Positions 17,103 through 26,010 of a stretch of 64,000 bases of DNA are shown in pieces (position 1 is the first letter of the stretch; each line of letters starts with the position of its first letter). Position numbers and translations under genes: made by a program. The notes beneath the pieces are model-generated. The model had not been told where the DNA came from and did no database searches. It saw nothing but the letters and a program-made list of their open reading frames with translations. Location of the stretch: assembly GCA_963726065.1 (NCBI GenBank), contig CAVSAU010000013.1, positions 1 through 64,000 on the forward strand. Reading direction: 5' to 3'. This DNA comes from Neomesorhizobium sp963726065 (GTDB lineage: Bacteria; Pseudomonadota; Alphaproteobacteria; Rhizobiales; Rhizobiaceae).

Positions 17103-18089
17103 ATGAAGAAGTTCATCAACGCCGTCGACACTGTGTTGACCGAAAGCCTCGATGGTTTTGCCGCGGCGCATTCCGATATCCTGATGCTGGGCGGCGGGCA
17201 CAAGTTCATCCGCCGCAAAACGCTGAAGCCCGGCAAGGTGGCGCTGATTTCGGGAGGCGGCTCCGGTCACGAGCCGCTGCATGGCGGGCTGGTAGGCCAC
17301 GGCATGCTTGACGCCGCCTGTCCCGGCCAGGTGTTCACCTCGCCGACACCCGACCAGATGATGGAGGCGGCGGCCGAGGTGAACACCGGTGCGGGATGCC
17401 TCTTCATCGTCAAGAACTACGAAGGCGACGTGATGAATTTCGACATGGCCGCCGAAATGTCGCAAGACGTCATGCAGGTCCTCACCAATGACGACGTAGC
17501 CGTCGAAGATTCGCTCTACACGACCGGTCGTCGTGGCGTCGCCGGCACGCTGGTGGTCGAAAAGATCGTTGGGGCGGCTGCAGAGGAAGGCCTGGCGCTC
17601 AAGGAACTCAAGGGACTCGGCGACAAGGTCAACCGCGCGACCCGCTCGATGGGCGTCGCGCTGACCTCATGCACCGTGCCTGCAGCCGGCAAGCCGAATT
17701 TCGAGATAGCCGATGACGAGATGGAGTTCGGTGTCGGCATCCATGGCGAGCCTGGCCGCCGCCGCGCCAATCTGCAGCCAGCCGACGCAATCGTTGAAGA
17801 AATTTGCGCGGCAATCGCCAGTGACTTCGGAGCGGCCCTAAAAGGCGACGCACTGCTCTTCGTCAACGGTTTTGGCGGCACGCCCTCGATGGAGCTCTAC
17901 CTGATGTACAACAGCGCGCGAAAAATGCTGGAAAAGCGTGGCGTCAGGATTGTGCGTTCACTCGTTGGCTCCTACGTGACCTCGCTCGATATGGCCGGTT
18001 GCTCGATCACGCTGACAATGCTCGATGACCGGGTTGCAAGCCTCTGGGATGCGCCCGTCCACACGGCGGCATTGAGGTGGGGTCGGTAA
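17103..18089 (+). CDS. dhaK: Dihydroxyacetone kinase substrate-binding subunit DhaK
   Basis: 328 residues from the ATG preceded by GGGAGGGAAAC. DhaK binds the ketose covalently through a histidine, here in GVGIHGEPGR near residue 215. Other DhaK motifs are SGGGSGHEPLHGG, VKNYEGDVMNF and NGFGGTPSMELY. Length is typical for the PTS-dependent (not ATP-dependent) kinase. It is the last gene of the importer-kinase operon. The substrate could be dihydroxyacetone or another short ketose, since DhaK homologues in rhizobia are used for several sugars. Confidence 0.94.
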   Translation: MKKFINAVDTVLTESLDGFAAAHSDILMLGGGHKFIRRKTLKPGKVALISGGGSGHEPLHGGLVGHGMLDAACPGQVFTSPTPDQMMEAAAEVNTGAGCLFIVKNYEGDVMNFDMAAEMSQDVMQVLTNDDVAVEDSLYTTGRRGVAGTLVVEKIVGAAAEEGLALKELKGLGDKVNRATRSMGVALTSCTVPAAGKPNFEIADDEMEFGVGIHGEPGRRRANLQPADAIVEEICAAIASDFGAALKGDALLFVNGFGGTPSMELYLMYNSARKMLEKRGVRIVRSLVGSYVTSLDMAGCSITLTMLDDRVASLWDAPVHTAALRWGR

Positions 18090-18111
18090 AATCGCGTCGC
18101 CAATCCCAGGG

Positions 18112-18135
18112 AGGGCTTGGTCACGACGAAGCCCT
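18112..18135. terminator. Possible hairpin between convergent dhaK and tetR genes
   Basis: A 7-bp stem (AGGGCTT 18112-18118 and AAGCCCT 18129-18135) with a 10-base loop in the 57-bp gap between two convergent genes. There is no U tract, so termination is only suggested by position. Confidence 0.3.
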
Positions 18136-18146
18136 GCACCGCGCGG

Positions 18147-18746
18147 TCATGTCTCCAACCCCTCAAGCAGCGTGGCAAGGGCGGCATCCAACGGTTTCGG
18201 ACCAACCTTTTCGCGCAGCAGCAAACCGTCGATGGCCAACATGGTGATGCCATGCATTTGCGCCAAGCAGGCTGTAGCTTGGCCGCGCACATCACGCTTG
18301 CGCAGCACTCCCTCGGCCTGGCCCCGCTCCAACAGTTCGATCACGACGCCGAGCGCAGCAAGAGCTCTCTCGCTCAAATGTACCTCCGCCGCCTTGCCGG
18401 CCTCCCCGCTGAACATGAGCCGATAGAGACCCGGATTTGACGTTCCAAACCGGACATAGGTCCGCCCCAGCGCGAAGAATTCGTCCCGCAAGGAACCTGG
18501 CTCCTTTGGCTTCGTCGTCGTCAGCGCCTTGTGCAGCCTGTCGAATCCCAGTAGCGCCATTTCGGCAAGCAGGGCGGCCTTGTCCGGAAAGTGCTTGTAG
18601 GGAGCGGCATGGCTGACGCCGGCGCGGCGCGCCACCTCCCTTAGCGTGAACTGCCAACCCTTGTCCTCGTGCAGCATAGCCATTGCGGTCTCTATGACCG
18701 TGCGCCTCAGATCGCCATGGTGATAGGGGCGGTCGGTTTCCTGCAT
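18147..18746 (-). CDS. TetR/AcrR family transcriptional regulator
   Basis: 199 residues from the ATG at 18746 (MQETDRPYHHGDLRR), with GAGGTGAG upstream. The N-terminal helix-turn-helix (TLREVARRAGVSHAAPYKHF, then PDKAALLAEM) is classic TetR, of the sub-group with the YHHGDLR start. The C-terminal ligand domain resembles the WHG/TetR_C type. It is divergent from an exported protein gene with a paired inverted repeat between them, so it probably controls that gene and itself. Confidence 0.9.
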   Translation of the reverse strand: MQETDRPYHHGDLRRTVIETAMAMLHEDKGWQFTLREVARRAGVSHAAPYKHFPDKAALLAEMALLGFDRLHKALTTTKPKEPGSLRDEFFALGRTYVRFGTSNPGLYRLMFSGEAGKAAEVHLSERALAALGVVIELLERGQAEGVLRKRDVRGQATACLAQMHGITMLAIDGLLLREKVGPKPLDAALATLLEGLET

Positions 18747-18777
18747 TCTCACCTCACGAAGTTGTCATCGTAAACAT

Positions 18778-18837
18778 ATGTTGACATTGCCTACTTAGCG
18801 TCTTATGTCAAGGCCCGAAAGTTAACACTGTCAACAT
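18778..18837. promoter_or_regulatory. Candidate TetR operator pair
   Basis: A perfect 9-bp inverted pair: ATGTTGACA (18778-18786) and TGTCAACAT (18829-18837), 42 bases apart. A perfect 10-bp palindrome, AACATATGTT, lies at 18774-18783. All are in the gap between the tetR start and the divergent exported-protein gene. Such repeats are what a TetR regulator usually binds. No footprint data can be inferred. Confidence 0.55.
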
Positions 18838-18848
18838 TGGAGCGTGTC

Positions 18849-19301
18849 ATGAACCCCGCCACCGCAAACAATCGTAGAGCTTCGCCCGAGCAATCTCTTT
18901 CCCGTCAGCGCGTGCAATCGCGTTCCCACGCCCATCCGAGACCGGACCAACCGAAACCAAACCCCAGGATGATCAACGTCATTGGTGGCCTGGCGGCAAT
19001 CTTCCTGACCGCGTCTCCGCTGCACGCCGGTGAAATATCCGCCAAGGCGGGAGAGAGTATCCGTCTCGGCCGTTTTGATGGCGTTGTCTACTACACGGGC
19101 GAAAAGGACGGCTATCGCGTTGTCGCGACGATAGCGGAGGGTGACAACGGCTCTCCGGTGCGCTTCTCGACCACTCTCGCTGAAGGTCAGTCGGCCAGGA
19201 TATCCTTGCCGGGCAAATTGGGAGAACCAGGCCAAAGCCTCGAGATCTCGCGCTTGGGCGAGAAGCTGATCGTCACCGAGGTGGAAGCGATGTCGAACTA
19301 A
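18849..19301 (+). CDS. Exported protein of unknown function
   Basis: 150 residues from the ATG at 18849. An internal start at 18969 (MINVIGGLAAIFL) would give a cleaner signal peptide ending at SPLHA, and the 40 residues before it are polar, so the mature protein of about 90 residues is the same either way. The mature part is small and beta-rich (for example YYTGEKDGYRVVATIAEGD). It is divergent from the TetR gene and probably its target. No family recognised. Confidence 0.6.
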   Translation: MNPATANNRRASPEQSLSRQRVQSRSHAHPRPDQPKPNPRMINVIGGLAAIFLTASPLHAGEISAKAGESIRLGRFDGVVYYTGEKDGYRVVATIAEGDNGSPVRFSTTLAEGQSARISLPGKLGEPGQSLEISRLGEKLIVTEVEAMSN

Positions 19302-19422
19302 GCGATCGGCAACCATTACCACGTGGCGGCCTCGTCCAATCGTTAGGAGAGCGCCGTCCGGCGGTGGCACAGGTCGGCTACATCCGCTGACATTCAAGCC
19401 GGGTCATGCGAGGAGATCGGAA

Positions 19423-19563
19423 ATGTCACAGCTTCGCGAATTGTTGATGATCCTTGTCACTGTGGGTGTGCTGGGGGGCTGCCAAAGCAACACCGCCGGG
19501 CAACCGGGCTACGTGCCTTCCAACTGCGCGATGCCCGGCTCTACCTGTAGCAGCAATAGATAG
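19423..19563 (+). CDS. Small lipoprotein, 46 aa
   Basis: A short gene with a GGAGATCGGAA ribosome-binding site before its ATG. The signal sequence MSQLRELLMILVTVGVLGGC ends in a lipobox (LGGC), so the Cys at residue 20 would be lipidated. Only about 27 residues follow, with two more cysteines and Ser/Thr/Asn-rich ends. This is the pattern of tiny entericidin-like or peptidoglycan-region lipoproteins, but no specific family is claimed. Confidence 0.55.
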   Translation: MSQLRELLMILVTVGVLGGCQSNTAGQPGYVPSNCAMPGSTCSSNR

Positions 19564-19657
19564 ATTTAGCCGGCGCGAACTGCTTCATCAGCAACGTCGC
19601 GACACGCTGTTCGAATGTCTCGCAGAGTGATAATCGCTTGAGCACTACGAGACCATC

Positions 19658-20128
19658 ATGGTGGAGGACGACGTGCAGCTGTTCGCGATCGTAGCGTTCA
19701 TGATCGTCCTGCCGATATCGTCGATTTTAGTTGAGGTATTTTCCTCCCAATCGGACCTGGCATCATCCGCCACGAAGTGGTTCGTATTCTGGTCGGTAGG
19801 CGCTCGTCTGTTCAGCGCAGGAATTCGGCAAGTGACCAAACCCGAGTTCACGGCCAAGGAAATCTTCGAGATAGGCGATCCTGCGGCGTCCAAACTCGTC
19901 GTCGAGCTCGGGTTCGGGAACCTCGCCATCGGCCTTGTCGGTCTGCTCAGCCTGTGGTTTTCCGGATGGATCGTTCCGGCTGCGGTCGCGGGCGCACTGT
20001 TCTTTGGACTTGCCGGCATTCAGCATGTCCGCAACCGCGATTTGAACAGCAAGGAAAAGCTGGCGATGTGGTCGGACCTGTATATCGCCGCCGTGCTTGC
20101 CGCCTGCCTGATTGCGCTTGCCGTCTAG
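19658..20128 (+). CDS. DUF6790-like membrane protein
   Basis: 156 residues with four hydrophobic helices (starting around LFAIVAFMIVLP, FVFWSVGARL, IGLVGLLSLWF and YIAAVLAACLIAL). The segment EIFEIGDPAASKLVVELGFG followed by NLAIG matches my recollection of the DUF6790 family of inner-membrane proteins. Function is unknown. The start has no good ribosome-binding site, so an internal start near residue 15 is possible. Confidence 0.65.
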   Translation: MVEDDVQLFAIVAFMIVLPISSILVEVFSSQSDLASSATKWFVFWSVGARLFSAGIRQVTKPEFTAKEIFEIGDPAASKLVVELGFGNLAIGLVGLLSLWFSGWIVPAAVAGALFFGLAGIQHVRNRDLNSKEKLAMWSDLYIAAVLAACLIALAV

Positions 20129-20249
20129 ATTGTTGCCGGCAACGCCGGATTTCGATGCCACCGGCGCCAAGATACATGGATGACGAATTCATCGGCCCGT
20201 TGCGCCAGATCGGACGTTTGGCAGGCTGTAACTCAGAGCGCGCTGTCCC

Positions 20250-20951
20250 CTACAAGGCCAGCGCGTCTGCTCGCTGCGACCTCACATGCGCAAGGGGGAA
20301 GGGCGCCAGCCAGCGCGGGAGCGCACGCCGCGCCCACGCAGCGCCATGCACATCAATGCGTCCCTGCGCGCAGGCGCCCGAAACGGATAGATCGCCCCGG
20401 TATACGTAGATCATGTCCGGCAATGTAGACGCCAGATAGAGATCCACCTCATATCCGGGTTCCTCGACGCACAGCTCCGCCCGGCCACCGTCGTTGACGA
20501 ACCACCAGTGCCTGGTGGCCTCCGGCTGATCGACGAAGGTCAGCTTCACGACGCAGCGTCGCGTTCCGAAGGCTTCGGGCCTGACGCTCATTTCGAGGCC
20601 CCAGATGAGCAGTCCAAGGTTGATCTCATGCTTCTTGAGCTCTCGCCGCGACCACCTCTGCCCCCAGACGCCCAGACCTTCGACGATCGGCGCGAACTCG
20701 CGGCCCGCGGAGGTCAGGTGATACGTCCAACTCCGTCCACTTTCCGACCGGCGCCGTTCGACAATACCTTCGGCTTCTAGGTCTTTCAGGCGCCGCGACA
20801 AGACAGTCGGCGAAGCAAGGGGTATGCCGCGCTTGAGCTGCGAGAACCGCGTCGCGCCGGCCACGAGATCTCGAAGAATGAGAGCCGTCCAGCGTTCGCA
20901 AAACACTTCAGCAGCCTTGGCGATGGGGCAGAATTGGCCGTAGGTCCTCAT
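20250..20951 (-). CDS. HxlR-family winged-helix regulator with C-terminal domain
   Basis: 233 residues from MRTYGQFCPIAKAAEVFCER, preceded by a GAGGAG site; the extra 15 upstream codons are not needed. Residues 5-100 are the HxlR winged helix (the conserved N-terminal Cys, ERWTALILRDLVAG, SQLKRGIP and LSRRLKDLEAEGIVER). Residues 110-233 form a second domain resembling the sterol-carrier-like C-terminal part of some HxlR proteins, which may sense a lipid or other ligand. Confidence 0.85.
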   Translation of the reverse strand: MRTYGQFCPIAKAAEVFCERWTALILRDLVAGATRFSQLKRGIPLASPTVLSRRLKDLEAEGIVERRRSESGRSWTYHLTSAGREFAPIVEGLGVWGQRWSRRELKKHEINLGLLIWGLEMSVRPEAFGTRRCVVKLTFVDQPEATRHWWFVNDGGRAELCVEEPGYEVDLYLASTLPDMIYVYRGDLSVSGACAQGRIDVHGAAWARRALPRWLAPFPLAHVRSQRADALAL

Positions 20952-21263
20952 GATCTCCTCAGGCCTCAACTCACATCTTGCGATATTTTCGACCAAACAT
21001 AGGCAATTCGCCGTTTCCGCAAATACTACATTTCGAGGACTATTTTAGGGCCGGCCAAGAAGGAATGATCTGGTGTAGCGATAAACCCCAAATGGCGACA
21101 GAAATCTCGTCACGGGCATTCGGGTCTGCGCTGAAAGGGCCCCCTTATGAGCCTGTGCTCTACTGAGCACTACAGAATCTCAAACCCCTCCCATGCAGCG
21201 CTCGGCCATTTGGCCTCGTTGGAGAGCGGCACTGTGAGGGCCTACAGGATAGGAGGAACACAG
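20952..21263. other. 312-bp gap, no gene seen
   Basis: Divergent region between the HxlR regulator and the methyltransferase. The frame upstream of the methyltransferase start is open but lacks a ribosome-binding site. I see no convincing operator. Confidence 0.4.
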
Positions 21264-22100
21264 ATGACACCGGAAACAGAAGACCGGATCGCACAGCACT
21301 ATGCCCAACGAGACCTTGAGCAGAGGATCCTGGACGCGCTCGACGCTTCAGGCAAGGATGTGGAGAGGTTGGCGCCGAAAGATCTTATGCCGGTCGAAGA
21401 ATTCCACACCGGCGGACGCGAAGCCACAGTCGCCTTGGCCGAGCAAGCCGGTTTCAAACCAGGCCAGCATCTCCTCGACATCGGGTGCGGCATCGGCGGT
21501 CCGTCGCGCTACTTTGCCATCGAACACGGCTGCCGCGTGACCGGCATCGACCTGACGGAGGATTATGTCCGCACGGCCGAAGCACTGTCCCGGAGACTTG
21601 GGCTTGATGGGAGGGTTTCCTACCGGCAGGCAAGTGCTCTGTCCCTTCCGTTTGCGAACGCGGCGTTCGACGGCGCTTACATGATCCACGTTGGCATGAA
21701 CATCGAGGACAAGCCTGCGCTCTTTGGCGGCGTGCGTCGGGTGCTCAAGCCGGGGGCCACGTTCGCCCTTTTTGACATCATGCGGGCGAGCGACGGTGCG
21801 TTGACCTTTCCGGTCCCCTGGGCGGCAAGCCCCCAGACGAGCTTCGTCACAAGCCCGGCGGAATATAGACACGGCCTGGAAGCCGCTGGGTTCGACATTC
21901 TCAAGCAGCGTGACCGCAGCGGGTTCGCCGGCCGGTTCTTCGCCGAGGTTATGATGCGCGCTGCTGCAGCGGGCGGTCCGCCGCCACTGGGCACGCACAT
22001 CCTGATGAAGGACAACGCGGCGCAAAAACTGGCCAACGTGGTCGTCAATCTCGAAAACGGCTTGATCGCACCAACGGAGATCATCGCCAGGGCAAGGTAG
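21264..22100 (+). CDS. Class I SAM-dependent methyltransferase
   Basis: 278 residues from an ATG with AGGAGGA nine bases before it. The SAM-binding motif I is LLDIGCGIGGPSRYF, followed by VTGIDLTEDYV and ALSLPFANAAFDGAYMIHVG. The pattern matches small-molecule methyltransferases of the UbiE/glycine-sarcosine type; the substrate is unknown. Divergent from the HxlR regulator, which might control it. Confidence 0.88.
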   Translation: MTPETEDRIAQHYAQRDLEQRILDALDASGKDVERLAPKDLMPVEEFHTGGREATVALAEQAGFKPGQHLLDIGCGIGGPSRYFAIEHGCRVTGIDLTEDYVRTAEALSRRLGLDGRVSYRQASALSLPFANAAFDGAYMIHVGMNIEDKPALFGGVRRVLKPGATFALFDIMRASDGALTFPVPWAASPQTSFVTSPAEYRHGLEAAGFDILKQRDRSGFAGRFFAEVMMRAAAAGGPPPLGTHILMKDNAAQKLANVVVNLENGLIAPTEIIARAR

Positions 22101-22461
22101 CACGGCTGGGGTATGGCTGGAGAGTCGCACGTCGGATCCCTCCGACCTGTCCAGCGCACCTGGTCTCGTTGCGCCTCGATTTGGGCACAGGAATGCAAGG
22201 GGGGAAATCCCCGCCATGTTCAGGGTTTCTCCCGATAGCAATCACGCGCTCGATGAGGGACTATTTGCATGTCGTAACCAGGATGCGCGACAAACCCGGT
22301 GGACGTGAGGCTTCCCCCAAGTCCCCCTCGGCCCACTCCACCGGGTAGCTTCCATCGCGTTCCCCGCCACGGAACGATTGTCAATGTCCGGGTCTAGTGC
22401 AGACATCCCGCACTGACTGGATCGCTTGCGCCGAGGACACTCGGCAAGCATCTTGACCAAC
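22101..22461. other. 361-bp gap, nothing recognised
   Basis: Contains only short unsupported frames on both strands. No hairpins or RNA genes are evident. Confidence 0.35.
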
Positions 22462-22680
22462 TCACCAAGTGGGATCCCGACCTTCGAGAGCATCGTCTGG
22501 GGCGACCTGCGGCCGGCGACCGCGACTGGTGTATGGGTCCACGTAGGCCATTTTGAATGCATCGCCCAGCAAACCGAATATGGCGGCAAGCGATGCTCCA
22601 ATTCCGAGTCTCGGAGTGTTTAGTCGCTGCAAGTTGGAGCGGCGGACAGCGATTGGGGTGATAGCAGAGATGTCGGGCAT
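22462..22680 (-). CDS. Conserved rhizobial hypothetical protein, 72 aa
   Basis: Starts at MPDISAITPIAVR. The middle (LGIGASLAAIFGLLGDAFKM) is mildly hydrophobic, and the end (VDPYTSRGRRPQVAPDDALE, GRDPTW) is acidic/basic and Pro rich. This pattern is familiar from short hypotheticals in Mesorhizobium and relatives. Ten extra upstream codons are open but an AGGAGGGC site fits the chosen start. Function unknown. Confidence 0.65.
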   Translation of the reverse strand: MPDISAITPIAVRRSNLQRLNTPRLGIGASLAAIFGLLGDAFKMAYVDPYTSRGRRPQVAPDDALEGRDPTW

Positions 22681-22832
22681 GGCGCCCTCCTGTAACGGTG
22701 AGGATGACACCGCTTCCCACGCAGGTCCTTGGCTTGAAGCTGAAAAGCCTTCAACAACCCTGAACAGTCCTGAAGTTCGCTATCAGAACCGTCTTGGGTT
22801 ATCCTGCCCCCGAGCGACGGGCTTTTGACAAA

Positions 22833-24320
22833 ATGGACGTGGATTTCGGGAACTTTCGCCTGAAACGAAACGAGCGGAGGCTGCTGGGCCCCAAGGGGCC
22901 GGTGGAGCTTTCGGCGCGATCCTTCGACATCCTCGCCATGTTGCTGGAGAGGCCAGACGAGGTGATCGGCAAGACCGAACTCTTCGATGCGGTCTGGCCC
23001 GGCTTGGTGGTGGAGGAGAACACGCTCCAGGTCCACGTTTCGGCGTTACGAAAACTGCTGCCCGCCGAGATGATCGTAACCGTCCATGGTCGCGGCTATA
23101 AATATGCTGGTCCCCGGCCCTTGGCGATTACAACAGAAGCTCCGGCTCTACTCAGGCCATCCATCGCTGTTCTTCCCTTCGATAACATGAGCGGCGATCC
23201 CGAACAGGACTATTTCAGCGACGGGATTACCGAAGACATCATCGCCGAGCTTGGCAAGTTCAGAGAGTTCCTGGTCATTGCGCGGAACTCCTCGTTCCAG
23301 CTCCGCGGCAAGGCGAATGACGTAGCCGAGGTGGGAAAGAGGCTTGGCGTCCAGTATGTCGTCGAAGGCAGCGTGCGCAAGATCGGCAACCGGGTCAGGG
23401 TCACCGTTCAGCTGACCGACGCCGTCTCAATGGGCCATATCTGGGGCGAACATTACGACCGCCAGCTCGACGATATTTTCGCCATCCAAGACGAAATTGC
23501 TCAGATGATTGCAGCCCGCCTCGCCAGGCAGGCCAGAACCGCGATTACCTCTCGCACCAGGGCTCGTCCGACCGGAAACATGTCGGCCTATGAGTTTTAC
23601 CTGCGGGCGCTGCAACTGGCGGCCGTCTATGACGCCGCGCACGAAGCGGAACCGTTTCTGCGTCAGGCGGTAAAGCTCGATCCGCGGTTTGCCGCTGCCC
23701 ACGCCATGCTCGGCGTTGTCGAGACCCTCAAATTCTTCTGGGTCTTCTACAATCCGGATTATCTGCATTCCGCACTGGAGATGGCAAAAACCGCGTTGCA
23801 GCTCGACCCCGACGAGACGTACGGCCATCTCGCGACCGGCTTTGCTCTCTTGTACCTGCGCCAATTCAGGCAGGCTGAAATCAGTCTTGACCGTGCGGTT
23901 GCCCTGAACCCGAATGACCCCTTCATTCTCAGTATCCGTGCCCTTTTCCTCAATTACACGGACAGGCCGGAGGACGGGCTTGGTGAAATAACCGAAGCCC
24001 AGCGCCGCGACCCATACGCTGTGGGATGGTATGACGACTTTCGCGGTATCCTACTGACCACGGCTGGCCGATATCGCGAGGCAATTGCCTGCTACGCGAA
24101 AATGGCTGTCGTACCGCGGTGGTCGCTCGTTCGTCTTGTCGTCTGCCATTCCGAACTCGGCGAGATCAGCCAAGCGCAAAACAGCCTGGCAAAAGTCAAG
24201 GCACATTATCCCGGACTACGCCTTGACGAGATCGTTGATGCAGAAGTGGATTTCTATGTGGATCCCTCCGTATGCAGCCGCTATCGCGCGATCCTGCGGC
24301 GCATTGACAAGGAAGAATGA
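22833..24320 (+). CDS. CadC-like winged-helix protein with TolB-like and TPR domains
   Basis: 495 residues from MDVDFGNFRL. Residues 1-95 are an OmpR/CadC-type winged helix (LSARSFDILAMLLERPDEV and VHVSALRKLL, ending in GRGYKYAG). Residues 110-230 hold a TolB/FlgO-like domain (SIAVLPFDNMSGDPEQDYFS, LGVQYVVEGSVRK). The remainder is TPR repeats. Rhizobia have many such proteins, often annotated as adenylate cyclase-like, but no cyclase domain is present here. It likely acts as a transcription factor or scaffold. The next gene also has a TolB-like fold. Confidence 0.85.
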   Translation: MDVDFGNFRLKRNERRLLGPKGPVELSARSFDILAMLLERPDEVIGKTELFDAVWPGLVVEENTLQVHVSALRKLLPAEMIVTVHGRGYKYAGPRPLAITTEAPALLRPSIAVLPFDNMSGDPEQDYFSDGITEDIIAELGKFREFLVIARNSSFQLRGKANDVAEVGKRLGVQYVVEGSVRKIGNRVRVTVQLTDAVSMGHIWGEHYDRQLDDIFAIQDEIAQMIAARLARQARTAITSRTRARPTGNMSAYEFYLRALQLAAVYDAAHEAEPFLRQAVKLDPRFAAAHAMLGVVETLKFFWVFYNPDYLHSALEMAKTALQLDPDETYGHLATGFALLYLRQFRQAEISLDRAVALNPNDPFILSIRALFLNYTDRPEDGLGEITEAQRRDPYAVGWYDDFRGILLTTAGRYREAIACYAKMAVVPRWSLVRLVVCHSELGEISQAQNSLAKVKAHYPGLRLDEIVDAEVDFYVDPSVCSRYRAILRRIDKEE

Positions 24321-24384
24321 AATTCACCGCAGCCGCGGCCCGCAACAGTGTAGAGTGAGCCATCAAAGTCACGGGAGGACTTCC

Positions 24385-24891
24385 ATGCGCCTTCGCACAT
24401 TGATTGCCCTAATGACGTTGCTTTCCGGCGCCTGCCCGTTTGCATACGCACAGCAGGCAAAGCCGATATCAATCCAGGTATTTCCTTTCGAACTGGAGGA
24501 CAAGAGCGCCGGGGCGGGAATAATCCCCCCGGATGATTACGACAGGCGCTATCTGTCGGAATCGACGCAGGTCGCGAAGACCATGCTCTCGCAATCCGGA
24601 CGTTTTACAGTCATCGATGCGCCCGCGATCGACGAGAAGGCCATTGCGCCGCACGGATTGCGCAACTGCGGCGGCTGCGAGGGTGAGATTGCCAAGAGCC
24701 ACGGCGCGTCTCTTGCACTGTTGGGCGTCGTAACCCGCGTCAACCGAACAGAACACACCATGTTCATTCGCATCCTTGACGCTGAGACCCGAAAACCTGT
24801 TTCCGGAGGCTTTACCGACCTTCGCATGGGCGCGAACTACGCGTGGCCCCGTTCCGTGAAATGGCTAATGACAAACAGAATCCTGAAGTAG
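24385..24891 (+). CDS. DUF2380/DUF3280-family exported protein
   Basis: 168 residues behind a GGGAGGA site, with a signal peptide cleaved near AYAQQ. The body (IQVFPFELEDKSAGAG, TMLSQSGRFTVID, GASLALLGVVTRVNR) matches the DUF2380 type of TolB-like periplasmic proteins. Role unknown. It lies 64 bases after the CadC-like gene in the same direction and may be co-transcribed. Confidence 0.75.
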   Translation: MRLRTLIALMTLLSGACPFAYAQQAKPISIQVFPFELEDKSAGAGIIPPDDYDRRYLSESTQVAKTMLSQSGRFTVIDAPAIDEKAIAPHGLRNCGGCEGEIAKSHGASLALLGVVTRVNRTEHTMFIRILDAETRKPVSGGFTDLRMGANYAWPRSVKWLMTNRILK

Positions 24892-24934
24892 GCCAGAGCA
24901 GGAAAACCATTGCGCGCCCACCCGTTGCTACCGC

Positions 24935-25880
24935 TCAGAACTTTCCGGCAACGTTGAAGAAGATCGCGTTGCCCTTCATGCGGTTCTCGACGGACACTTC
25001 GTTCACCCATTTCAGCTTGAAATCGATCTCGGTGTTCTCGCCGAATTTGGCCTTGTAGTTGACCAGCGGCCCCAACCCTATCGAGCGGCCCTTGAAGCCA
25101 TTGTGGGCGTCGGCAAACGTGCTGCGGTCATCCTCGAACTGGTAGATGAAGCCCGCGACCGCTCCGAAAGCCAGGTCCTTGGTGACGTTTTTTGTAACAG
25201 ACAGGTCGAGATGAGCCACCGCGCCGCTGTAGTAGTCGGTGTCGGTGTTCTTTGTGTTGATGTCGACGCCAAGGCTGGCTGAGAGATCGAGGCCATGCTC
25301 GGGCACGAGATATGTAAACGCGATCGCCGGTGTAAATGTCCAATAGTTCAGGCCGATAGAGGCAATATCGCCGTTTTCCCACGCTCCGTTGGGCGCGGTT
25401 CGGTCAATGATGCGGAGAAGAACCTGCTGAAGGCTTCGTTGTGCCAGCCAAGCGAGATTGGCGTGATCGCGATGTCGCCTATTCCGGTCACCTCCTGCAC
25501 CGTCTCAGATCGGCCGACGTCGGCCTCGGCCTTGACCCAGCCTATCGGCAGTGCGGCCTGAACGGCATAAGTCCAGTTGCCCGGCAGACCCAGGTTGGGG
25601 ACGTAGACGCCCGCCAGCACGGTGTTCCAGATATCGGCTTTCAGGCCCAGAGCGATCTGGTTGTCGCCGAACGGCACGCTGCCGCCGGCGCTGCCGTTGT
25701 AATAAACATTCGCCATTGCCCAGTATGCGCCGGCATGGGCGGCACGATCCCGGCGCCGGGACCGGCATACGCGCCGGGTATGTAGCGCCCGGCAACCGCC
25801 TCGGTGGCCTTCGCCTCCTGAACGGAAGCGCCGGCTACGAACCCTATGGCTGCCGCCGCGTTTTGTACCCTCTCCGAGCG
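24935..25880 (-). pseudogene. SphA/phenol-degradation-type outer-membrane protein, frameshifted
   Basis: Pieces of one beta-barrel protein lie in three frames. The N-terminal piece is around GFVAGASVQEAKATEAVAG and RYIPGAYAGPGAGIVPP. The middle is AYWAMANVYYNGSAGGSVPF followed by GDNQIALGLKADIWNTVLAG. The C-terminal piece is VPEHGLDLSASLGVDIN and ends VAGKF. Slips by one missing base fall near 25745 and 25425. The start cannot be placed with confidence. The family (MetA-pathway or SphA-like) is thought to import aromatic or lipid compounds. Two slips make real decay possible, but errors cannot be ruled out. Confidence 0.7.
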
Positions 25881-26010
25881 CGACCGGCGGCGCCTCCGAC
25901 GGCAGCACCGGAGTGCCCCACCGGCAGATTAATGAATCACCGGTCGAGTTACCTTCTCTGATGACCTCGATGTTGTCGACACCATCCTGCAATCGCCGGT
26001 GTATGCGGCG

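Noticed and set aside
22242..22601. 119-residue minus-strand frame
   Set aside because: Overlaps the better supported 72-residue gene in another frame and has Arg/Trp-rich random composition.
24935..25992. Three separate small genes in place of one porin
   Set aside because: The pieces join in order into one SphA-like barrel protein when two one-base slips are corrected.
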